64,000 nucleotides of DNA from Cristatella mucedo (Eukaryota > Bryozoa > Phylactolaemata > Cristatellidae). Of the stretch, positions 10,458 to 20,234 are shown piece by piece; within the stretch, counting starts at the first letter, position 1, and every line of letters begins with the position of its first letter. The translations under genes were made by a program, and so were the position numbers. The notes beneath the pieces are model-generated. The model saw only the letters and a list, made by a program, of their open reading frames with translations. It had not been told where the DNA came from and did no database searches. Where the stretch lies: contig WPIO01000001.1 of the NCBI GenBank assembly GCA_009760855.2, positions 12,571,501-12,635,500 of the forward strand, in the 5' to 3' direction.

Positions 10458-11189
10458 ATGAGTCTGAAAGTACAACTAATGGAAGGAAAAATTTCGCAAT
10501 TCGACGGCAGCGGAGACTTCGCTGAATGGCTAAATCGGTTCGAAAGATTGGCCAAGATGCAGGGGGTTGATGAATTGCAAAATTTCCTGCCGCTATTCCT
10601 TACACGTGTGGCATACGCCGTATACGATGGCGTCCCCGAGGCGGCTAAGGAAGACTACGCCACGGTAAGAAAAGCGCTGCTGGCAGCATTCTCGCCGAAT
10701 CGCTTCAATGCCTAGGAGGAATTCGCCTCGCGTCGCCTTGCTGAAGGTGAAAATGTGGATGGCTTTTAGGCGGACTTGAATCGGTTGGCTAGGCTGGTGG
10801 CCGGTGATTTTGTCAAATGCGCCTTTGTTGCTGGGCTGCCGGAGGCCGCAAAGAGGCACCTCCAAGCCTCATGCAACCTCGCGGAAATGCCTGCGGATGT
10901 TCTTGTCGAGAAGGCTCGGGTCGTAGTGAAGGCAAGCGTCAGCATTCCGAAGGCGGCAGAAAGTTGCTTCGCATCCGGTTCTCGTTCGGGATGGCCTCCC
11001 CAGGCACCGAATAACAGAGATGTTGTGTGTTTCCTATGCAAGGCGATCGGGCACGTACGCCGTGATTGTCCTTCTAAAGCGGCGCACCGCTGTCGCGGGA
11101 GGCACTGTTACGTCTGTGGGAGCATTCAACTTCTCGCTGCTAACTGCTCGGATCGGGCGGTCGTACCAAACTGGCAAAAAAACGAGTAG
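10458..11189 (+). pseudogene. gag: RetA gag (nucleocapsid with CCHC knuckle), two TAG stops
   Basis: This is the structural Gag polyprotein that packages element RNA in cytoplasmic particles. It starts at ATG 10458 (MSLKVQLMEG). The N-terminal part contains the ISQFDGSGDFAEWLNRFE and LPLFLTRVAYAVYDG stretches, typical of retrotransposon capsid. A CCHC zinc knuckle lies near 11030 (CFLCKAIGHVRRDC); a second one (CYVCGSIQLLAANC) has lost its His. Two in-frame TAGs (10713-10715 and 10767-10769) break the frame; related copies have a sense codon there (Trp at the second). The frame ends at 11187-11189 straight after an A-rich slippery heptamer. Confidence 0.85.
11177..11183 (+). promoter_or_regulatory. 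Putative -1 ribosomal frameshift site A_AAA_AAC
   Basis: The heptamer A AAA AAC sits in the exact gag reading phase (codons CAA AAA AAC), two codons before the gag stop. A -1 slip enters the frame of the protease, and that frame is open from here to the protease with no stop. Degenerate relatives have A AAA AAA at the same place (16615-16621, 30201-30207, 43453-43459), also with protease in -1 in the first two. No pseudoknot was tested. Confidence 0.6.
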
Positions 11190-11875
11190 GGGAGAGCACG
11201 CATTACTGCGCCGGTGCTTTCCCCTCCATTATGGCGCGCCTTCCTTCGGTACGTGTCCTCATCGAAAACTCCGAGGCGTCTGCGCTCGTGGATACTGGGT
11301 GCTCGAGGTCCATCATTTCGGCGACGCTTGCGGACCCTGCGAGGGTGAGGCGAGCGTGCGAGGAAGTCGTAATGATGAATGGAGCCACGGCTGTCTGCAA
11401 GTCCACGTGCGTCGCTACGGTAGCCCTCTGCGGACGAACCATAGTGCTTGACTGCCTTGTGTCAAATGTTCTTCCTGGTTTCGGGTTACTACTCGGTATG
11501 GATGCCATTGAACTCCTAGGCGGCGTGATTATCGGTCCTTCCGCTGGTCATGTTGAGTTCATGTGCCAAAGGAGAGTTCCAGAGCCAGCACACCGTTCCG
11601 AGGCAGCAGTAGTGGCGTCTCCTAGTGTCAAACGTGCTGTAGCATCGTCGGCCGCTGACGTACTGATTGAGGACAAGGACTTTAAGGCAGTTTTCCATCG
11701 GGGGCGCTGGTCAGTCAAGTGGGAGTGGACGAATCGTTGTGTCGTCCCCCAATTGCGAACCATGTCGCTTCATATCATGTGGGAGAGGAAATTCGTGCCG
11801 ACTACGAAAATGAGGTGGAAGAGTGGATCAAGGAAGGCTGGTTGCAGCCGTTCGCTGGTCATTGTGGTGGCCTGA
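11184..11875 (+). CDS. pro: RetA protease region (pro), -1 frame
   Basis: This is a retroviral-type aspartic protease that would cleave the Gag-Pol precursor. The active-site motif ALVDTGCSRSII lies near 11280-11318, followed by a flap-like region and the GLLLGMDAIELLGGVI stretch near 11484-11530 that ends such domains. It has no start of its own that needs to be used: the frame connects to gag by the -1 slip at 11177-11183. The last part (after about 11730) is out of frame with reverse transcriptase because of a small indel, so the translated tail there is not real. The true protease-RT join is at about 11720-11735. Confidence 0.75.
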
Positions 11876-13056
11876 TCCCTCTAATGGCCGTCGTACAGGC
11901 AAGTGAAGGCAAAGTGAGGCCCGTGATGGACTACCGAGAACTTAATCAGTTTATATCGAGTCACACGGCTGGTGGCGATGTGTGTAGCACCAAGCTCAGA
12001 GCGTGGCGACGGCTGGGCGAGAGCGTGAGCATAATTGACCTGAGAAAAGCATACTTGCAGGTGCATGTTGATCCCGCTCTCTGGCAATATCAGGTCGTGG
12101 AGTACAAAGGCCGTCGGTACTGCCTCACACGACTAGGTTTCGGACTTAATGTCGCCCCGAAAATAATGACCGCGATTCTGACAAAGGTCTTGTCCATGGA
12201 TGAGCGAGTTCGTGCTGGTACCGATTCGTTTGTCGACGATATTGTTGTCAATAACAGCGTTGTCTCGAATGGTGATGTAATCGACTTGCTACGAACATTT
12301 GGTTTGGAGGCTAAGCCGCCAGAAAGCCTCGCTTGCGGAAGGGTCCCTGGCCTTCGAGTATGCAGGCCAAACGAAGGTGAGGAGCTTCGTTGGCGCCGCG
12401 ATAACGTGGTGAGCGCATTGCCTAACGCCCCATTGCGACGCCAGCTGTTTTCGTGGTGCGGGCAGCTGATCGGGCATTTCCCAATCGCAGGCTGGCTTCG
12501 CCCGGCCTGCAGTTACCTAAAGCGAGCTGCTGGCGATGTCGGTTGGGACTCAGTCGTTGGTGAAAATGTCATAGCCATGGCGGGTGAGTTGATGCAGCGA
12601 TTGCATGCCAACGATCTAGTTTCAGGCATTTGGAATGTGCCGAATCTGGATAATGGCATCCTCTGGTGTGATGCCAGCAGCCTTGCTATCGGCACATGCC
12701 TGGATATAGGAGGAAGAATGGTCGAGGATGCCTCCTGGCTGCGAAAAGCGGACGACGTAGCCCACATCAATCTTGCGGAGCTGGAGGCTATCATCAAGGG
12801 CCTCAATCTGGCCATTGCTTGGTCATTACGGCAGGTGGAGATTCGGACAGATTCAGCAGCTGTTCACGGATGGCTACAGTCACTGCTGGTTGGAGATAAG
12901 CCTGTACGAGCCCACGGCATGGGAGAGGCGCTTATCAAACGCAGGCTAGCACTGATAGCCGACACGGTGTCAGAGTGTGGACTGAAGGCTTCCGTAGTCC
13001 TAGTGCGATCATCCAACAATAAAGCCAACCAGCTGACCCGCGTCTCTCAGAAATAG
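11719..13056 (+). CDS. pol: RetA reverse transcriptase and RNase H
   Basis: This copies element RNA into DNA in the particle. RT: GLIPLMAVVQ and KVRPVMDYRELN (fingers), DLRKAYLQVHVD (first catalytic Asp), CLTRLGFGLNVAPK, and FVDD at 12229-12240 holding the two palm Asp residues. A connection region follows (RRQLFSWCGQLIGHFPIAGW), then RNase H with Asp at 12670-12672 (LWCDASS), Glu in NLAELEAI and Asp at 12850-12852 (RTDSAAVHGW). All catalytic residues seen are intact. The frame ends at TAG 13054-13056, where related copies read Trp, so RT-RNase H was originally continuous with integrase. The 5' edge is a frame change relative to protease, so the first residues are uncertain. Confidence 0.85.
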   Translation: MGVDESLCRPPIANHVASYHVGEEIRADYENEVEEWIKEGWLQPFAGHCGGLIPLMAVVQASEGKVRPVMDYRELNQFISSHTAGGDVCSTKLRAWRRLGESVSIIDLRKAYLQVHVDPALWQYQVVEYKGRRYCLTRLGFGLNVAPKIMTAILTKVLSMDERVRAGTDSFVDDIVVNNSVVSNGDVIDLLRTFGLEAKPPESLACGRVPGLRVCRPNEGEELRWRRDNVVSALPNAPLRRQLFSWCGQLIGHFPIAGWLRPACSYLKRAAGDVGWDSVVGENVIAMAGELMQRLHANDLVSGIWNVPNLDNGILWCDASSLAIGTCLDIGGRMVEDASWLRKADDVAHINLAELEAIIKGLNLAIAWSLRQVEIRTDSAAVHGWLQSLLVGDKPVRAHGMGEALIKRRLALIADTVSECGLKASVVLVRSSNNKANQLTRVSQK

Positions 13057-14058
13057 ACGAGGGCGAATGTAAGCTGTCTCGCTGTTCCAGAGCAGGCGTC
13101 TTCGCCGGCGGTCGGCGTCGACCTAAAGAGTTTCCACAGCCTTCACCACTTTGGAGTTGACAGGACACTGTACCTTGCCAGAATGTGCCACCCGAAAGTT
13201 ACTATCCGGCGGAAGGACGTCGAAGCCGTCGTGAAGGCTTGCCCTCGTTGCAAGTCAATCGATCCTGCACCAGTCGCATGGAGTGCAGGCGTGCTGGATG
13301 TAAGCGAGAATTGGCAGCGCCTGGCCTGCGACGTAACGCATTTCAAGGGCCAAAAATATCTGACCGTGGTAGATTGTGGACCAAGCCGTTTCGCTATTTG
13401 GAGGCAAATACCCGAAGAGGGAGAAAACACATTGGTGCAAAATCTGGGAGAATTTTTTAGGGAGCGTGGCCCTCCGCAGCAGCTGCTCATAGACAACGGT
13501 GCGAGCTTTCGCTCAACAGCTCTTCGCAGTCTTTGCGACCGCTGGGCCGTGGAGCCCATATACCGTTGCGCCTATAAACCCTCCGGCAACGGCATCGTTG
13601 AGCGAAACCACAGGACCATCAAGGGAATGGCGGCTCGCACGGGCAAGAACGTCCTGATGATGGTGCATTGGTACAACATCTCGCCAACAGCCGGGTTGCA
13701 CGAGGAATCAGTGCCCTGCAGAAGGCTATTCTCCTATGAGTGGAAAAGCCCCCTCTTCAGAGCACAGACAGATCAGAGCCCGAGGACTACTCAATATGCT
13801 GTCGGCCAGCGAGTCTTTGTGAAGCCTGCCGGCGCTCGTTGTACGACCGAGTGGCCCGAGGGCACGGTAACAAGTGAGGGGCAGGGCGTGGGAATCGAGA
13901 TCGACGGTGTGCGTCGCCACGTGTCCGACTTGCGCCTCGTACCAGGGCAGCAAGAGGCGCCCCCTGCACCTGAAGGGGACAGAGCTGAACCAGTACAGCG
14001 GCCCAGGCGCGCTGTGACACTTCCCCGCCGGTACGACGATTATGTCCTGACCGGATAG
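13057..14058 (+). CDS. pol: RetA integrase
   Basis: This inserts element cDNA into the host chromosome. It is in the same frame as RT-RNase H, separated only by the TAG at 13054. An HHCC-like finger (LHHFGVDRT then CPRCKSIDP) precedes the catalytic core with Asp at 13330-13332, Asp at 13492-13494 and Glu at 13600-13602. Spacing Asp-Asp is 54 and Asp-Glu 36 codons, the canonical DX35E. The C-terminal part (GQRVFVKPAG, TEWPEGTVT, RRHVSDLRLVPG) resembles the GPY/F module of Ty3/gypsy integrases and ends with YDDYVLTG. An ATG at 13183 exists inside the domain, but the finger lies upstream of it, so translation as part of Pol is expected. Confidence 0.85.
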   Translation, partial: TRANVSCLAVPEQASSPAVGVDLKSFHSLHHFGVDRTLYLARMCHPKVTIRRKDVEAVVKACPRCKSIDPAPVAWSAGVLDVSENWQRLACDVTHFKGQKYLTVVDCGPSRFAIWRQIPEEGENTLVQNLGEFFRERGPPQQLLIDNGASFRSTALRSLCDRWAVEPIYRCAYKPSGNGIVERNHRTIKGMAARTGKNVLMMVHWYNISPTAGLHEESVPCRRLFSYEWKSPLFRAQTDQSPRTTQYAVGQRVFVKPAGARCTTEWPEGTVTSEGQGVGIEIDGVRRHVSDLRLVPGQQEAPPAPEGDRAEPVQRPRRAVTLPRRYDDYVLTG

Positions 14059-14211
14059 ACTTGCTCATTGCTGCTCTGTACCTTGCAGCTACATGTGTTG
14101 GTGCTGCAAACTTGTGACCTTAAGGTCAAGGGTGCGTATAGTTCGTATGTACGTTTGTATGTATGTATTGTATGCCGGCTCCTGACTTGTGACCGTAAGG
14201 TCAAGGGAGCG
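14059..14211 (+). repeat. RetA pre-3' LTR region with duplicated LTR edge
   Basis: Short noncoding stretch between integrase and the 3' LTR. The segment TTGTGACCTTAAGGTCAAGG with the first bases of an LTR-like TAGTTCG...GTATGCCGGCTCCTG occurs once here (about 14113-14182) and again at the true LTR edge (from about 14187). The duplication covers the putative polypurine tract (AAGGTCAAGGGAGCG). Confidence 0.6.
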
Positions 14212-14704
14212 TGTAGTTCGCATGTATGTATCGTATGCAGGCTCCTCTGATAAGCTACTGGTGAGCTGTTAGAAGCGCCACCGAGAGGGGCCGGTGCACA
14301 GCTGGGGTCCGCCTGTGATGTGGTATGGACAGAGGCCAGTAACCAGCTCGTGGCCAGATGGTGGATTCACCATCAGGGTCGGCCAGTGCACTGCTGTTAT
14401 CCGCCTTTGATGTGGCATGGACCAGCTGGTGGCCAGATGGTGGATTCACCATCAGGATCGGCCAGTGCACTGCTGTGATCCGCCTTTGATGTGGCATGGA
14501 CCAGCTGGTGGCCAGATGGTGGATTCACCATCAGGGTTTGGCCGGTGCACAGTTGTGGTCGATGAGTCATCGGAGTCGACCAGCGGAGGGAAGTCGTGTG
14601 AGAGCAGGGGCCGAGGGGAGCCGTGCGCTCCTCGGCTCCGTGCGTTAGTAATAAACTATCGGTGTTGGGAATAGGCTGTCTCTCTGCTGTGCGAACAAAC
14701 TACA
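14212..14704 (+). repeat. RetA 3' LTR with extra 79-bp repeat
   Basis: This LTR is 493 bp with the same TGTAGTT...AACTACA ends as the 5' LTR. It is 80 bp longer because it has one more copy of the roughly 79-bp internal tandem repeat (three instead of two between about 14310 and 14560) and a 1-bp insertion. AATAAA lies near 14649-14654. TATCC follows at 14705-14709. Confidence 0.9.
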
Positions 14705-15423
14705 TATCCTTCAGCCTCTATGCTGCAAGTCTGACAGACGTTTCTGGCGTCTGCTACCGCGTGTAATGACTTTGAATATTTGATGCCCTGGCTAAACACG
14801 CTTCCCCTAAGCAGCCTGTCCCGTATATTGTCTTTTTTTCACGAGACGGTCAAGGGCGTCGCAACGTGATGCGTGATATGTGGGTACTTGTATATTTTTG
14901 TCTAAAAGCAAGACATCGTGCATGTCATTCACATGAAAGGTTCTTAGCGTGGTGAGTTGTCATCTACGTGAATATTTCTTCCTATTACCGAACGAGCATC
15001 CCTAAGAACATAGCTGCTAGGTAGAATCTATAAGAAAGATTTGCTGCGTTTGGTGATTTATTCCTGCTGACATGTTGCGGGTACCTTTTCTTCTGGGCAG
15101 GTATACCTTTACACAACGAGCCGAATCATTGTTCGCAGCTAAACTCAAGAAGAACATGAACGAAGTAGATTCATTTGGATCGATATCAGTTCCCTTTTTA
15201 CGGCTCGCCTCTCATCTCTTTTTCGAGTCACCCATCGCACTCAGTTGCTTTCTGGGAAAGTCACAGCAACAGACAATGCAAATGAACAAGCTTAAATGCT
15301 ATAATCATCAAGCTTCAGCAACAAGAACAATGATATTAAGACATTTGCAGTGCTCTCCCGAAAAACTAAATGACCTAGGCAATTTACACGAAGTCTAAGT
15401 ATTGTCTAGTGAAGTGGGTACTT
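14705..15423. other. Intergenic, right flank of RetA
   Basis: Unit sequence between the RetA target site and the RetB LTR, matching 28316-29027, 41525-42237 and, more distantly, 47210-47732. There is a short frame at 15072-15398, but its counterparts are frameshifted relative to it. I see no supported gene. Confidence 0.6.
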
Positions 15424-15861
15424 TGTGGCTTGTGTTTCACTGTATCTATGATCCGATTACAGACCCTAGGCTCGCCGGCACAATGCCGGTGCAGGCAGAC
15501 CGGTAATGCCCTAAACCACCCCACGGTCTAACAGCAGGTGGCTGTGGCGTAGGGACGGGCTTCTTCCCAGCTGTGGTCTGGCGGCCGTCGTCCATCATCA
15601 GGCTTGCTTTGTCCTCCAGACGGCTCACAGTATGAATGTGACTCGGATGGAGCTGGAGAAAGAGGAAAATCCAACCTGACAGTGACAAAGAGAGAGAGAG
15701 AGTGAGAGAGAGAGAGTGAGCAAGAGACGGTTGGATAGAAAACAGCTGCGTTTTTGGTAAGCGCAGCAGGCACGAACGAGAATACACGCTTCTGACAACC
15801 AGCTTCGGTGTTGTGCCTGCTTTCGCGCACGCACCTAGTTGGGAGAGCATTATTAACTACA
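15424..15861 (+). repeat. RetB 5' LTR, unit 1, with GA tract
   Basis: LTR of about 438 bp ending in AACTACA at 15861 and followed by AACTATTTCTCGGCGGGATC, the same leader that follows the RetA LTR. It contains a GAGAGA tract at about 15689-15722 that differs in length at every RetB copy. Confidence 0.75.
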
Positions 15862-18800
15862 AACTATTTCTCGGCGGGATCAGCTGTGTGGCCCGTGTGT
15901 CTGAAAGTAAACCTAATGGTAGTACCAATTTCGCCATTCGACGGCAGCTGACTTTGCTGAATGGCTGAATAGGTCTGAAAGATTGGCCAGGACACAAGGA
16001 GCTAATGAGTTGCAAAATATTCTGTCGCTATTCCTTAGATGTGGGGCATACTACGTATATTAAGGCGTCCCTGATGCGTCTAAGGAAGATTATGCCCCGG
16101 TAAGAAAAGCACTGCTGGCAGCATTCTCGGTGAATTACTTTGATTTCTATGATGAATTCGCCTCCAGTCGCCTCGCTGAAGGCAAACGTGCTTGTTTTTT
16201 GGTCGGACTTAAATCAATGAATGGGCTGGCTGGGCTGGTGGCTGACGATTTTTTCAAATGTGCCTTCGTCGCTGGGCTGCCGGAGGCCGGAAAGAGGTAC
16301 ATCCAAGCCTCGTGCAACCTCGCTGACATGCCGAGGCATATTCTCGTCGAGAAGGCTCGCGTCGTAGTGAAGGCGAGCGGCACTCCAAAGGCGGCAGATA
16401 GGGGTTTCGCATCCGGTTCTCGTTCGGGATGGCGTACCCAGGCTCCGAATCGCTGGGATGTTGGGTGTTTCCCGTGCAAGGCCTCTTTGTGCATACGAGC
16501 CGTGCTTGTCCTTCTGAAGCAGCACCGTATTCGCGGGAAGCACAGTTATGTCTGTATGACCATTCAACATCTCGCTGCTGACTGCTCGGATCGGGCTGTC
16601 GTCCCAATTTGGCCAAAAAAATGATAGGTCAGAATATGCATTACTTCCCCGGTGCTTTCCCTACCTTTACAGCCCACCTTCCTTCGGTCGGTGTTCTCAA
16701 CGAAAACTTCGAGTGGTCTTCGATAGTGAATTCCGGGTTCTCGAGGTCCATCATTTGGACTGCGTTTGCCAACCCTGTGAGTGTTGGACATGGGTTTGAG
16801 GAGGTCGTGATGCTGAATGGAGCCATCGCTGTCTGCAAGTCCACATGTGTCGCGACCGTAGCCCTTTTAGGACGAAAGATAGTGCTTGACTGATTTGTAT
16901 CACATGTCGTTCATGGTTTCGGGTTACTACTCGGTACGGATGCCATTTAATTTCTCGGTGGCCTGGTTATCGGTCCCTCTTCTTGGCAAATTGAGTTCTT
17001 GTGCCAAAGAGGAATTCCAGAGCCACACCAGTGCCGTTCCGATGCATCGGCGGTGGCGTCTGCTGGTGCCAAACAGGCTGTAGCATCTTCGACCGATGAC
17101 GTACTGATTGAGGACACGGACCTCAACGTCAGTATTCCATCGGGGACGCTGGCCAGTCAAGTGGTAGTAGACAAATCGTCATGTCGTTCTCCAATTGACA
17201 ATCCATATCGCTTAGTACCATGTCAAAGAGGAAATTCGTGCCGATTACGAAAAAAAAAACTGGGAAAGTTGATCAAGAAGGCTGGCTGCAGCTTTTCGCT
17301 GGTCATTGCGGTGGCCTCATCCCTCTAACAGCCGTCGTACAGGCAACCAAGTGCAAGCTGAGGCTCGTAACACACTACGGCGAACTAAATCGGCTTATTT
17401 TAAGTCACACGGCTGACGGTGATGTGTGTAGCGCTAAGCTCAAAGCATAGCGACGGCAGGGCAAGAGCGCGAGCATAATTGACCTGCGAAAAGCACACTT
17501 GCAGATGCATATTATTCCTGCTCTCTGACAATATCATGTCGTGGAGTACAAGGGCCGTCGATACTGCCTTAGTCGACAAGGTTTCGGACGTAATGTCGCC
17601 CCGAAAAGAATGATGGCGAGGCAGATAAAGGTCCGGTCCGTGAACGATTTCGTACTGGCACCGATTCGCTGGTTGATGATATTGTTGTAAACAACAGCGT
17701 CGTCTCAAATGCTGAGGCAATCGACTTGCTATGAACAATTAGTTTGGAGGCGACGTCGCCGGAAAGCCTTGTTGGCGGAAGGGTTCTTGGCCTATGCGTA
17801 TGCAGGCCGAAGGAAGGGTGATGAGCTTCTTTGGCACCACGATTATGTGGTGAGCCCATTTCCTGAAGTCTTATTGCCATGGCAGCTGTTTTCGTGGTTT
17901 GGGCAGCTGCTCGGGCATTTCCATGTCGTAGGCTGGCTTCCACCAGCCTGCACTTACTTAAAAAGATCCGCTGGCCACGTCGGTTAGGACCCAGTCTTTA
18001 GTTAAAATTTCTTAGCCATGGCGATCGAATTGCCGCTGCGATTTCGTGCCGACGATCGTATTTCAGTCAGTTGGAATGTACCGAATCTGGATAGTGGCAG
18101 CATCTGGTGTGACGCCAGTACCCTGGCCGTCGGCACACGCCTGGATATATGAAGAAGAATCGCAGAGGATACCTCGTGGCTGCTAAAAGCTGACGACATA
18201 GCTCACCTCAACATTGCTGACCTGGAGGCCATCACCAAAATCCTCAATCTGGTTAACGCTTAGTCGTTGCGGCAGCTAAATATTCGGACGACTCAGCAAC
18301 TGTCCACGAATGGCTACGATCACTGCTGGTTGGAGATAATTGTGTATGCACCCACAGTATGGGAAAGGCGCTCATGAAAAGCTGGCTAGCATTGACCGCC
18401 GACACGGCGTCAGAGTGTGGACTGAAGGCTTCGGTAGTCCTGGTGCAATCGTTCAACAATAAACCAGACCAGCTGACACGAGCTGCTCAGAAGTGGATGA
18501 GGGTGAAAGCAAGATGTCGTGTGGTTCCAGAGTAGTCATCTTCAGAGGCGGTCGTCGTCGACTTAAAGAGTTTCCACAGCTTTCGCCACTTTGTTGTAGA
18601 CAGGACCATTTACCTCGCCAGATTGTGCCACCTGGAAGCTGTTATCCGGGGAAAGGACATCAAAGCCTTCGTGAAGGCTTGCCTTCGTTTCAAGTCCGTC
18701 GATCCTGCACCAGTCGCATGGACTTCACAAGTGCTGAATGTGAGCGACAACTAGTAGTGCCTGAGCCGCGATGTAGTACATTTTAAGGGCCAAAAATATT

Positions 18801-19532
18801 TGACCATGGTAGATTGTGGGCTGAGCCGTTTCGCAATTTGGAGGCGAATACCTGACGAAAAAAAAAAACTCTTTTGTTCAAACTCTTGGCGAACTTCTTA
18901 GCGAGCGAGGCCCTCGACTGAAGTTGCTCGTGGATAACGGCTCAAGTTTTTCATCAACAGCTTTTCGCGGCCTTTCCGATCGCTGGGCCGTAGAGCCCAT
19001 CTACCGTTGCGCCTATAAACTCTCCGGCAACGGCATCTTTGAGCAAAATTAGGCGACCATCAAGGGAATGGCAGCTCACACGGGATAGGACGTTCTCGTG
19101 ATGTATCAATACAACGTCTAGCCAACGGCAGGTTTGCACGAAAAATCGGTGCCCAGCGTTAGGTGTTCTCCGATGAGTGGAAAAGGCCCCTCCTCAGGGT
19201 ATAGACGAATCAGGGCCTGATGACGGCTCATTACGCGACCGGCCTGCGAATTTTCATGAGGCCGCCCTACGGCACTCGTTCCACGACCGACTCGCCCGAG
19301 AGCACGGTGACCAACGACTGCCAGGGCGTTGGAATCGAGATCAAAGATGTACGTCGCCACATGTACGACCTGAATCTCATACCAGGGCAGGAAGAGGCGC
19401 CCCCTCCACCTGAAGGCGACAGAAATGAACCAGGACAGCTTTCCGAGCGTGCTGCGACACTTCCTAAGCGTCACCATGACAATGTTTTTACCGGATAGCT
19501 TGCCAATGATGCTGATCCTTGAGATCAAGGGG
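15862..19532 (+). pseudogene. RetB gag-pol remnant, unit 1
   Basis: Gag C-terminal half is open at 16130-16624 (FVAGLPEAGKRYIQASCNLA, then a disturbed zinc-knuckle region) and ends in a slippery A AAA AAA at 16615-16621. In -1 frame follows a protease (16609-16893) whose active-site DTG has become NSGFSRSIIW, so it would be inactive. RT and RNase H pieces run from about 17150 to 18500 over several frames (YKGRRYCLSRQGF near 17550), and integrase from about 18490 to 19498. Every domain has at least one stop or frameshift, so this is a dead copy. Confidence 0.8.
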
Positions 19533-19909
19533 TGTATTTCGTGTTTCTCTGTATGCATTATTCGATTATAGACACCGGGTTCGCCGGGATACTGCCGGTG
19601 CACGGAAATCGGTAATGCCCTAAAACACCTAAGGGTCAGAATCTGGTGGCTATCGCCGAGGGTCAGGCAAGTGCGGAGCTGTGGTCAGGCGGCTGTTGTT
19701 CATCTCCAGGCCGGCTTTGTCCTACAGCCCACTCACGGGAAGAGTTGTGGCTGGGAGCGAGGGGGAGAAAGACCACGAACATGGGAGAGAATAGCTGTGT
19801 TTGGGGGAGCGCTGCAGGCACAAGCGAGAATACACGTTCCGGCGAACCGACTTTGGTGTTCTGCCTGATTCCGCTTGCGTACCCAGTTGGGAGAGCATTA
19901 TTAAGTTCA
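19533..19909 (+). repeat. RetB 3' LTR, unit 1/2 boundary
   Basis: Same LTR as at 1181-1557, differing at a handful of sites. It directly precedes the 5' region of FEM-1 copy 2. Confidence 0.7.
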
Positions 19910-20234
19910 CGCTTGAGATTGTTCGAGTTGGAATTAAATGCCGCCTCAATTACCAGCCTGCTTGTTTTTTTTCTTGGATTTGATGCGGAATCGTTGGCGC
20001 TAACTCAAATTATTATTGAAGGCTGCACGAGTATCCGCCCATCTATGTAGCGAGTCCATTGCGAACGTTTGGTATTGTTCGTTCTGGAACCGTCTCCACG
20101 AGCTTTCAGTCGTTCTTCGCTCGCGCCGAACCACCACCTTCATCGCTCACTTGCTGACGGTATAAGAACTTTCGTTATCCCATAACATCACTATCAGCAG
20201 AAGTTTTGAGCATAGCCGTATTGCTAGCGGGACA
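19910..20234 (+). promoter_or_regulatory. 5' region and probable promoter of FEM-1 copy 2
   Basis: Nearly identical to 1558-1879, including the TTTCAGTCG initiator-like motif (about 20105). It differs by small indels, such as one extra T near 19975 and a rearranged CGCGCCGAACCACCACC. Confidence 0.4.

Larger units (their letters stand above)
10004..14704 (+). mobile_element. RetA: near-complete Ty3/gypsy-type LTR retrotransposon
   Basis: This 4701-bp element has LTRs at both ends that begin TGTAGTT and end AACTACA, flanked by TATCC at 9999-10003 and 14705-14709. Internal order is gag, protease, reverse transcriptase, RNase H, integrase, which excludes copia. The integrase has DX35E spacing and a GPY/F-like C-terminus, favouring Ty3/gypsy; the RT (FVDD, RLGFGLNVAP) is far from typical gypsy, so the clade is uncertain. 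Three in-frame TAG codons and one pol frame change make this copy defective. It was inserted into unit 1 only; units 2 and 3 have the empty site. The LTRs differ by about 8-9 substitutions by eye, so it is not brand new. Confidence 0.9.
15424..19909 (+). mobile_element. RetB in unit 1: decayed LTR retrotransposon
   Basis: This roughly 4.5-kb element is related to RetA by homology throughout. 5' LTR about 15424-15861, gag-pol remnant 15862-19532, 3' LTR about 19533-19909. Gag lacks the start codon that RetA has (the ATGAG before TCTGAAAG is missing). Gag, protease, RT, RNase H and integrase are all recognisable but split by many stops and indels. Clean target duplications are not visible. Its right half (18351-19909) is almost identical to 1-1557. 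Confidence 0.85.

Noticed and set aside
15424..15433. Target-site duplication for RetB (GGCTT against CGCTT after the 3' LTR)
   Set aside because: The LTR edge is uncertain and the match is imperfect, so it cannot be claimed.
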